A DNA stretch of 64,000 bases from Combretum micranthum (taxonomy: Eukaryota; Streptophyta; Magnoliopsida; Myrtales; Combretaceae). The stretch spans positions 434,001 to 498,000 of the forward strand of contig JAMXBD010000687.1 of assembly GCA_024138025.1 (NCBI GenBank). Reading direction: 5' to 3'. Positions within the stretch are counted from its first letter, which is position 1. Every line of letters begins with the position of its first letter. Positions 11,081 through 21,390 of the stretch are shown in pieces. Under the pieces are notes generated by a model. The model was not told the origin of the DNA. It made no database searches and saw only the letters and a list, made by a program, of their open reading frames with translations. A program made the position numbers and the translations under genes.

Positions 11081-12994
11081 TTAAACAAAAAGGAGTTGTG
11101 GTATAAATATGGTAGTAATCTTTCGATTAAGGACTATTTCAATTGTCTAATTTTCATTTATATTTATATCTAATTTATATCCGATATGTATCAAGTTTTG
11201 TTTTCCATCTATATCTATTGTTTGACAAATAGTCTAAACTGAAACAATAGTATGATGTTAGCATACCAACGAACCAAACGAAAAAAAATAAAAATAAAAA
11301 AACTAGCAGATGATACACCAATGATACATGCACCCTAAAAATAATTGCTAAAAGAACTGCATGTAAATGAAAAAAGTCATTTAGCATAATGCACGGTTGA
11401 TAATGGGTTTTTCTTGGTAAAATAAAATGTAATAAGTAAAATAAAGACACTACTCTAATATTATAGATTAGTTAGTAATAGATAGTTATATTTGAATTTC
11501 AATATATAATTGAAGTTCTAAAGAACTATATAATTACAAAATTTAAAATTAAAAACGAAAAATATATGATAAACTACATATTTAAGTGATATATATATAT
11601 ATGTATATATATAATCATTTTACATTTTTGAACACCTATATCACAAAATTTTGAGTCTCGAATATATATAGGTTTGCACTTTCTGTAATACAGCAAATTC
11701 TGAGTGCAAATATTCAAGATGAGGAATATAAGAATTTTTCAAATTTACTTCTAACAAGCAACCAGTTGTTGTTGCTATTATTATTATTGCAATCAGCGAA
11801 AAGATTATTAAATTTCACGCAATGCACAGTACTAATTAAGGTTGGCCATCTTAGTTTTGATTTGTTTAATTTAAGCAACCTTTGACAAGGATATTTTACT
11901 TCTTTTTGTTATTGGTCCTTTCTTTTCATAGACCTAATTTTTTACTTCATTTTTTTGTTTGGACATTGATGTTAAGGGAAAAATAAAAGAAGAAAAAGGA
12001 ATTAATAAATCTTATGGTTGCGTTCGGTCGTGACCCTTTTGGATAATAATAAGATTAGTAACATTATCTAACATATTAAATTGTTAAGAGACGTGCTTGG
12101 CCTACCACGTGATGATGTTAAATTGGCAACTATATATTATAACAAAAAGAATGGAAAAATAAAAATTGGAAAGGAAAGAAAAAAATGAAGCAACAATTAG
12201 AAAGTAGAACTAACGAGTGCTTAGAATATTTGTTAAGATATGAAAAGAAAATTTTACGAATATTGTAAATAAAATTTTTAAATTAGGAGTTTTGATGCAG
12301 ATACATCTTTTAAACTTACAAAATTATTTCTGACCCTAAACTCTTATGAATTTAACAATACTAAAGGACTTTTATCTTTTCTATTAAAAATGTACAAAAG
12401 TGAAAAGCTGTATAGTTTTTAAATTATAATTCAATAGGTTTTAAGAAGTTTTTCATTTTTTTTTCAGGTGGAAATTTTAAGGAGTGTTTCCACATTGATG
12501 TGAAAGTTCAGTAGATTATCCATGATCATTGTGGTTATTTGTCCGTTCATCAAAAGTTGATAGATATAAAATTTTACTTTATAAATTAGAGCATAAACGA
12601 CATATTTGGTACCCGAACCTAATTTACTTGTGCATTTAATTATCAAAAGTTTAAAAGTATTAATTTCCTACCGATAAATTCTTTTAGGTAATTTGTAATA
12701 CCTAATAAGATAATTAAATGTAAAAATAAGTAAAATTTATGTAATTAATTGTAAAATTTAATAATATTCATGTTGTAAAATGTAAAAAATATGTAAAACA
12801 TAAGTATTAAATTGATACTTTTAAAATTTAAAAAACCAATATAAAAATAGATAAAATTTAGATATTCACATTGCATCCAAGTTTAGTTGCGAATGCTATT
12901 ATGATAGTTATGAACTTCCAAAAGAAAAGGATGCACGTGCTCCCCCGTGTGTACCATTTATCAAGGCATGGTATGATAAATAGAATATTGGATT
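11081..12994. other. Intergenic, AT-rich, no gene seen
   Basis: It contains a foldback candidate (11105-11290), AT/TA runs near 11590-11615, and a weak inverted-repeat region around 12600-12890 in which 'aaaagtttaaaagtattaatt' reappears inverted. No supported coding region. Confidence 0.6.
11105..11290. mobile_element. AT-rich foldback element (MITE candidate)
   Basis: 'tctattgtttgacaaatagtctaaactgaaacaatag' and the right end 'cgaaccaaacg' belong to the same vocabulary as the units at 398-575 and 24545-24740. It lies immediately beside the copia insertion. Confidence 0.35.
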
Positions 12995-13322
12995 AATTGC
13001 GAAAACAACCTCTAAATATTAGGGATAGTATAGATTGACCCTTTATACTTTAAAATCGTAGTTTTTAATCTCTCAAACTATACATAATTTGTAAGTTTAT
13101 GATATTTTGTACTTGCTATAAAAAAAGTGCGATATTCTGCACCTATTTATGTGTACTTTTTTGTATAACATTTGTACGGATTTATATAGAAAAAAGATGA
13201 ATAAAGATGGGATGTCATGAACTTACAAATTATTATAGTTCGAAAAAAACTATGCTTTCAAAATATAAATGGTTAATCCAGACCACCTAAAGTTTAGGGG
13301 TGTTTTTTCATTTTTCCCTAAA
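12995..13322. mobile_element. Foldback element with arms of about 110 bp (MITE candidate)
   Basis: The left arm (gcgaaaacaacctctaaa...gtttatgat) and the reverse complement of the right arm (gggaaaaatgaaaaaacacccctaaa...gttcatgac) align along about 110 bases, sharing 'accctttatactttaaaat'-like and 'aatttgtaagtt' blocks. There is a short unpaired centre and no coding capacity. The structure is that of a non-autonomous DNA transposon. A clean target duplication was not identified. Confidence 0.6.
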
Positions 13323-15402
13323 ATAATTATAGTGATTTTACCTTTGTTTGAATAAATAATGTTTATATCCTTTGGTTTGGTCAAATAAACAAACTCCACT
13401 TGGTCGTTGTATTCATAATTCTTTTGAAGATTAGTGGTTTTTAAGAGTTTTTTTTTTTTTTTTTAACGCTTGTTTTATTGTCCACCTAGGTAGACAGACT
13501 ATAAATAATCAGATAGTGATTACCAAAAGGGAACAGTCACATTTATATTTGGAGTAATTATTGATATATCCCTTATTGGCTATTTACCCATAAATTTTCC
13601 AAAAACTTTCCCGATTTATAACTTTGAATATAATAACTATAGATTGCTGCTAATTTTTCAAAAATATTTTCAAAGGACTATATATAGCAAGAATTATGAA
13701 TTTTACAAGATTTGAAGTATTTCCTTTTAGCCATCGTTGTTATAATGTGTGAGAGAGAATTTGAATTTGGTATGCTCTACTTAAAATATTAGCATCAGCG
13801 CCACTCGAATATTAGATGATCGGTATACAGTTTGAATTATAGTAGTTACTTTTAAAGTATGCAAAAGATGAAGTCATAGTTTTAAAATTTTTAAAGATTT
13901 ATCTACCCCTGATCAATGTAGTAAATTTTTTTATCAATTACTATTTATTACAACTTTGAGTTTGGAGATGATTGAATGCAGATAAATAAAGATTAGTGTT
14001 TAGACTATAAGGTCTCGAGCATAAAAAACTTAGAGAAATTATATGGTTCCATTATCATCCAATGGCTCACACCATACCCAACCACGATTGAATTACTAAA
14101 ATATTAATATTCAAATTATTGTATTTATTTTAACGATTAGATGATTAACTGGATGATCTCATCGATAAGAGTGTAGAAGCTCCCAAAAACTTAAATTAAA
14201 TAAGGTATTGCAATTCACCTATATAATGATTGAATTTAGGTAAATCACATTAAAAAAAATTAACATTTCGATAGTTGAAAATGGAAATCAATTTTTCACT
14301 AAATGAGCCAAAAGGGGTTAATGTTAAATAGTAAACACCTTAGATAAATTTTGTAAAATGTTATACCTCATGTGTATTCTAGACATAGCTCCAAAACCCT
14401 TAAATCCATCTTCGGTACTTGAAGAAATCTTTATCTTCATTTAGAAACACTTCATGAACATATTCTCCTATCTAGGCCTCATCATCTCCCTCAAGTCTGT
14501 TGATGATTTGTCCTCAAATCGACGAGGTAAAATCTCTTAACTACATCAGCTGTAAATTGCTTCTCATCAAACTCCGTATCCTATTGTAAAATAAATTAAT
14601 ATGGGTTATATGTTTGTAAATAGTCAAAACACAAGGATTCTGTAATCAATCATTTAAAAAAAAAAAAAAAGCATCCTACCAAATGCTTTTAATTATTCTA
14701 TCTACATAGGGAATAAAAAAAAAATGGAAATAAATACTGCCAATCTTTTTTTTTTGGGCAAATAAATAATGTAATAAATTCTATATGAGAATAATTATTC
14801 TATTCCCCCTATTATTACCTTCAAGTAAACAGATCATAAGTCTTCTTTTTAAAAGGATTAATAAGACCTTGAAGAAATATCTTGACTCGACAATAAAGAC
14901 TATAGAATGATGCCTTGCTTAGGAAACATGACCAAGTTGTATGAGGGGGACTAATGTAATTAATGGATGAAGGAAAAGCAACTTGAATACTCTTCCTTTC
15001 ATTATGTTGATGTGATGGGATTCGTTCCACTAATGTTTCAAGCACAACATTTTCTTTGTAGTCATTTTGCAAATCTAAGGTATTATATCGGCTTTATTAC
15101 TATTATTGAAGATTATAATAGTAGTGGTTGATGAGTTTTTATTACATTGACCAGAGTAGCCACGACTTAAGGATGAGCTACGTAAACATGGCTAATGTAT
15201 GATTGAACATTTGGGCTTTCTTGTTTGTCAACGCTTCAGCCCAGTTTGCTTGCATTATTTTCACTATGCGCCTAATGATAGGAAGTGCCTCTTGGCTTAC
15301 AACAAAGCATTTTGTTCTTCATGTTTCTTTTTCAACAACAATTATTGTTTTACTTCATGGTCATTAACATATACTTGAAAAATACAATAAACCTAACTAC
15401 AA
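13323..15402. other. Intergenic, with possible weak retroelement relics
   Basis: On the minus strand, 14480-14600 reads like the end of a Ty3-gypsy polyprotein (a frame containing LRTNHQQT followed by a purine-rich stretch). Minus-strand 15200-15290 contains MQANWAEALTNKK in an open stretch. An 83-codon minus-strand frame at 14821-15072 has no recognised family. None of these is strong enough to call a gene. Confidence 0.35.
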
Positions 15403-16416
15403 TGTAAAGACCCGACATGCTTCAATTCTCAAATTAAGCACACCAAGTCCCCAACCATGTATAACTCTTACGAATTATATGTAAGGTTGTCTTAAAAGAA
15501 GGTGTTTAAGTTGAACATGCTATCCGATTTTAGGTTATTGAATAATTTAGTTAGACTCTGGCAACAATTGGATTTAGCAACAGAAAAATAAACTTTATTA
15601 AAAATATTTCTATGTAAAAGCATTTCAAACTTCCACTATTACAAGTGGAAAAACTTTCACTTAAACAAATTTTTGCAAAAGCTTATTTACAAAACATGGG
15701 CACTAACAAGCCCTTAAATGAAAATACAAATTTATAAATAATCCAGTCTCATAAAACAAACAAAAGAAGAAACAAAACAATTAAACCACTCAACGCTCCT
15801 AACTCATATCACTCATCCACAATCCTTCCCGAGTCAACAGAAGCACCCAAAAACCCGGACGCATCTCAACAGCAACAATATCATCATATCATCGCCTCAT
15901 CACCAATATCAACAAGAACTCATCATCATCAACTTCATCAACATCATCTTTATCAACAACAAAACCTGTAAAAAGAATAACAATAACAGAATGAGCCGAA
16001 GTCCAGTACACAGTAACACAATCACACACGGAGTGACACGCAAGTTTAACTAAATGCAATGCATCAATCCACAAGTTATTATCCTTTCATTAAAATAAAC
16101 AGATCAACAATGGAGCACTCACACTCGAGAACAAGCCAATGGGAATCTGGGGTCCTGAGTAACAGCAGCTGCTTAGGAGCTGATATAGATAGAGAGGATA
16201 TATATATCTCCTATATTACCAAGAAAGAATATTAATAGCATCATCTAGGGTTCACACTCCTTTATATACTCCACTTATCCTGGTCTATAACATCAATTAG
16301 TTCAACGGTCCAATACCTGTGAACTAAAACATATTATTTCCTGCCAAGCCTAAGTAAAGAATATACCGATACAGTTAACCCTATTAGCTACCCACTTAGC
16401 CAATAAAGAAACCACC

Positions 16417-16512
16417 ATTGCATCATGGTGAATCATTGCATCATGGATTTGAGTCCTTGCATCATGACAAAGATTGGGCTAAGTGCCTAACTACCGTGCC
16501 ATTGCATCATGA
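16417..16512. repeat. Four copies of a TTGCATCATG motif
   Basis: TTGCATCATG (the first two and the fourth as ATTGCATCATG) occurs at about 16417, 16435, 16457 and 16501, inside the probable LTR. Confidence 0.8.
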
Positions 16513-17059
16513 CAAGGTTGTTGCTCCCCAGTTTCGGATTCAACGATGTAAAGCACAACCAACACTCATCAATTATTAGGCCGAGTTTCAGTTCTTAATC
16601 CGTATTAGATTTCTATCTTAACATCCAACACGCAAGTTACTGCGTACCTTGAATATGAAATCCAAACATAGCCTCGAAAGGAATTTTAGAAGATAATTCA
16701 GAAGATAAATCAGATATCCACTTCTGTTAAGAAAAGAACTTGTATAAGAAACTAAACTAAACTAATCATCCACTTTCTCAAACGTTCATTACCCTATTTT
16801 GATTAAACACTAATATAGAACCCCACTATGGCTGCGAATATTGCCACGCCAAAATATAGATAGTTCTTCTTTGTCTGTCAAAGTAATTCTTTGCACTTTA
16901 ATTATAGTTTCTTATCATAAAACATAACATATATAAAGCATTCATACATAAAAGCATTTATATTCAAAGCAAATAAACATTTGTAATAACATATTCCCAT
17001 ATTATTCAAAGATCATTCTAATTCATTCATCTAAGCTAATTATTAGCTATTAATCCATT

Positions 17060-17420
17060 TTAGCTTAACCTTAGCCAAATTGTTTAGAGTTAGTCATTTA
17101 ATCTAAAACTAGTTCAAGTTGATTAACTTAAGTCATCTAGTTCTTTTTAGCTAATTCAAGCTCATTTAGTCAAGTTGAACTTAGATTCATTACTAATTCA
17201 TTATACATGTAGGATCTATGTCAACTTGAGCTTACCTTAACTTAAACTTAGCTAAATTAATTAACCATAATCACTTAGTTGAAAAACTAAGTCAAAGATG
17301 GTTAAACTAACTTAATCTAATTCATTTTAACTCATTCAAGTCTATTTAATCGAGTTGAACTTAAGTTGTAGCTAAGTTCATTTTATATCTAACTTACATA
17401 TTTAATTTAACTATTTCTTA
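17060..17420. repeat. Diverged tandem duplication, period about 178 bp
   Basis: 'attcaagctcatttagtcaagttgaactta' near 17155 and 'attcaagtctatttaatcgagttgaactta' near 17334 match. The preceding 'cttagccaaatt' and 'cttagctaaatt' blocks match at the same spacing. The two halves have diverged considerably. Confidence 0.6.
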
Positions 17421-17569
17421 AATCTATAAATCTACTTATCTCATGTTTAATTATATCAATCAACTTACATAACATATAAATCATCATACAAGGTCAACTC
17501 ATACATACAAGATCATATTTCAAGCTTTGGAAAAGATATGAAGATGATTTTAGAAATTAAATTTGAAAC

Positions 17570-17945
17570 AGGGGATATGCCGACAAAAGTCCAGCGTTCA
17601 ATACACCAATGCCGGTAGTGCTGAAGTCTATGCTGGCAACGTTGGATGCCGGTGTTAAAAATTTGAACTCTGTGAGGTTTAGGCTTCAAACCTATGCCGG
17701 CAGCGTTGATACTCAAAATGCCGGTGTTTAGTTTTTAAAGGCAACACTGGTAAAATTATTGCAAATGCCAGCGTCGTTAAAAAAATTTGCTTATGATCAC
17801 TTTGGTTCAACCTTCAACGCCAATAAAATTTATGCAAACGCCGGCGGCGTTTCTAGCGGCGTTAAGGAATTGACATTCTAATCACTTCAACACCAGGCTC
17901 AATGTCGGCGACGTTGACGTATCAGATGCCGACTTACGTGACAGA
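17570..17945. repeat. Cluster of degenerate GCCGGCGTT motifs
   Basis: Variants of tGCCGGC(A/G)GCGTT (atgccggtgtt, tatgccggcagcgttga, aacgccggcggcgtttct, aatgtcggcgacgttga and others) recur about ten times in under 400 bases. Both orientations appear, inside otherwise AT-rich DNA. One minus-strand open frame (17513-17716) is a by-product of this composition. Confidence 0.7.
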
Positions 17946-19569
17946 ACACGCTTTTGACAGACGCTTGTTTTCGAAACTTAAGTTTTGCAAAACATTTTAA
18001 CACTTCCAAACTTCTCCAAATCACTTTCTAAGCTTCCTAAACTTGATATATGAACTCCTCAACATCAATTATTCATATTCAACACATCAAACAACATACA
18101 ATTCACTTCAATCACTAACAACCCTAAATCACTATTCATCATCCTCAATCTCAAACCCAACTTCCAACAACTATAACTTCAACAAACATATACATAAATA
18201 GCACTCTCATCCCAAATCAACATGAATTCATCAATTATTAACTTAAACAATAAGTAAAATAAAGATAACTTGAAATAGAAAACTTAGCTTTTTGAGAAAC
18301 ATGTAATTTCTTCTTCTATCTTCATTCCTAACTTTGATTTCTCCTTTAGCTTTGTTGAATTTGAGTTGTGGTGAGATGAATTGAAGAAAGAGAGAAGAGA
18401 AAATGAAATGAAGAAGAAGAAGATACGGGAAATAGGAAGAAGAAAGAGAGAGAGAGAGAAAGAAAAAGAAAGATAAAGGCAGGGAAAAAGGAAATGAAAA
18501 GGAAGGATAATTATAAAACTTAGGATATTTTAGGATTTAGGTATAGGCTTAGAACTATCAGATCAATATCTATAGTTTCAGAAGTATTTAAAAGATGATT
18601 TTACAACCGATAGGTCAGAAATTAAGAAGTTAAAATAAGAACTTAATTTAAAAATTTATTTTGGATAAAAGATATTTAATTTGAGTTCGTGTTTAAGAAC
18701 TGATAATTTTAGACAAACAAATGAACTCAAATTTTATTGAGATTTAGGAATTATTGTTTAGGCTATGAATCAAGAGTTTTGGAATCCTCTAAACAATTTA
18801 GAAACATGTTTAGGAGATTTTAGAAATTAAAAATCTCAAATTCCATTTAAATAATTACTAATCTAACTTTGTCAACTTGTCTCTTTATATCCTATGATTA
18901 ATTTAATTCATTCAAATCTATCTAAACTCAATTTCTAATATATGTGAAGGTTTAGGGTATTTCAATGTATAAACACTTTCTTTCCTAATAAAATTGCTAA
19001 AATTTTATGCATTGAGGTTTGTTGTTATACATCACATGCTTATTGCATATATCTCATGCTTCACATGACATTTATTATTCTTTTTTTAGTCAAAATAACA
19101 AATAATCTTAGTGGAATCTCGTGTTGTTGTGATAGGTCGTATAAGGCTTAACAAAGTTGAAGCTCTTAAGCAAATTTCACTTCAAAATATTGTTCTTAGT
19201 TATATAGAGGTGAAATGAATCACCATCCTTCTATTTATTTAATTATGAATAATCCATATTGAATAGGTTATACCCATCATAAAAATGCACCATAGGACTT
19301 GATCGGCTCTAAAAGTTCAAATGAATCTTGATGAATATGGATCAAGTTCAAGAGTTTATAAGAGATCTTTAAGAAATATTAAAGTTAGGTGGTTGAACCT
19401 AACAAACCCTTTTCCAACCCATTAATCTAAACTTCTTTAAATCATTCTAACTCAAGACATAAATATATAAATATCATTACCTTTCTATAATTAGCCATTC
19501 TTATAACATGAATTTTGTTATATTTATCCAACTTGGTGTATTATGTAAATCAGTATATATATGCAAAGA

Positions 19570-19848
19570 GTCACATTTACTATCTGAATTTTATCAATTT
19601 ATGTGATCAATTATCTGAAATTTGAAAATGTCAATTTTCTACTTACAAACTTTTTGATATTATTTATATGCATAATAAGTTAGTTAATTGTAAACATGAG
19701 TAAAATTCAAGTAGCTAACCACAAAACTTAGTAAAGTTCGGGTAATTAATTGCAGAATAGGTAAAATTTATATAGTCAATTGATAATTTTAAACTCTAGT
19801 TAATTATACAAATTAATAAAATTAAGATGTAAAAATAACATTCACCCT
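19570..19848. mobile_element. Foldback element (MITE candidate)
   Basis: The left arm 'tctgaattttatcaatttatgtgatcaatta' resembles the reverse complement of the right arm, 'tcttaattttattaatttgtataattaacta'. Further matching blocks run over about 80 bases. The centre is AT-rich and non-coding. Confidence 0.45.
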
Positions 19849-21225
19849 TTTGTATAATATATGGTATAAGTATTGTATATTTTTCTATAAAATATATATA
19901 TGCTATAAATGTATTATATATCATTGATTTCTTTATTTTTTTTATATTACATCAAAGTTTATATATAAGAACATATTCATTGGGGTTTTAGGTTGCTTGA
20001 TACAAAAATTTATGTCAAGCAACCATTTACTAATAAAGGAAGCTCCTTGTGGTAAGATTCTTGTGTCGAGCAAAGCCGTATAACCTAGTTTTTTTTTTTA
20101 GCTAAACGAAAAAAATAAATAAAAAGAAAAAGAAAGCTACGAAGATTACAAATAACCCCTTAAACTTTATTATTAGTATGGACACACTTTATTAATTTTG
20201 TATATTGCAAATAACTCTTAAACTTTGATTAAATTATATATAACTCCCAAAATATAAATTGACCTCCCTAACTTTAGTTATGTGTAAAAATACCCTTTAA
20301 ACTTATTTAAAATACATTTTTAATATTTATAGTTTTAATCTTTTTTTTTCATTAAATTAAAAAAAAATCAAATATCTTCCGTATTGCTATTTTATTAATA
20401 TCTAAAGAGTTTTTTTTTTCCTTTTTCTCTTAACAATTGAAATTTCAAAGAGTATATTCATGCATAGTTTATAGTTCAGGGTTCTTTGTGATTTCAAATA
20501 AAAAATCAATGTTTTTTAATGAACATTCCCAAAAAATTAATTGATTAAGTTCCTTGGCAGTTAAAGGAAGATTGAGCTGCTTCTTGTTTTTGATAAAACT
20601 AATTTGTAGTAAAACATGCAAAAGTTTTAAAAAATTAGAAATATTTCATCAAAATTCTTTATAAATAAAACTTACAACATATTCATCTAACTGTAATAGA
20701 ACAAAACTATAATGAATTGTTATTACAAGAAATGAAATAAACTTGTAATAAAATCCAAATATTATGCTGTTCACTTTGTTCTAATTGAATTGCTATATTA
20801 CCTTGTTCACTTGAATGTTTTAATAATGAAAAACCATGGATAAGAAATAAAATGATAAAAAATCTATTTTAATTAAATTACAATAAAGCATGATAAAATA
20901 TTCATTTGCCAATGATAAATAATACTCTCTTCATAAAAGAAAAGGAAGAACCTTTTTTTCATCAAATATAAACTAAAACATATTCATTTAAAAAAAAAAA
21001 AGTTTTAATGGATTATAATTCAAAGGTAAAACTAATGAATGATCGTTTTTGGCTATTGCAGGGCTTAAAATGTAAGTGAGCCCCGTAATAATCATTCGAA
21101 GAAAATAAAATTATATTGAATAGCTATTAAAATAAAATTATTTTTTCGTAATTTTATTATTAAAATTATTGATATGTCATCTTAATAAGAAATTAATGGA
21201 GAAACCTTTGATAAAAATGGTCCAA

Positions 21226-21350
21226 TAAAGAAGCCCAAAATTACACAGAACGGTCTAAACCGAACAAATGCAAAACCGATTCTGCCTCCTTTAAAACCCT
21301 CAATCAAATCTACCTAAAATCTCAAAACCCTAAACCCCATTAAACCCTAA
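21226..21350 (+). promoter_or_regulatory. Telo-boxes and a site II-like element upstream of the MAM33-type gene
   Basis: AAACCCTAA occurs twice (about 21325-21333 and 21342-21350), 40-65 bases before the ATG. An AGCCCA (inverse TGGGCT) site lies at about 21230. The pairing of telo-box and site II is known from promoters of plant genes for translation and organelle biogenesis, which suits a mitochondrial protein. Function here is inferred. Confidence 0.5.
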
Positions 21351-21390
21351 ACCTAGCCCCCTGTCGCTCTCTCTCTTCTGTCTCTGAAAA

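Larger units (their letters stand above)
15403..18964 (-). mobile_element. Probable solo LTR of a Ty3-gypsy element
   Basis: The minus strand runs from TGAAATACCCTAAACC at 18964 to GGGTCTTTACA at 15403, ends typical of plant gypsy LTRs. It includes TATA-like sequence near 16200, a poly-purine/pyrimidine zone at 18360-18500 and no protein-coding domain. No primer site lies beside the 15403 end and no second LTR is visible, so a solo LTR or a non-coding LTR-type element fits best. Flanks (TACAA, ATGTA) do not form a clean duplication. Confidence 0.45.
18965..21390. other. Intergenic, AT-rich, then MAM33 promoter
   Basis: No gene is seen. It holds a foldback candidate (19570-19848) and AT-rich sequence. 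The last 170 bases contain a GCCCA site and two telo-boxes before the MAM33-type gene. Confidence 0.6.
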
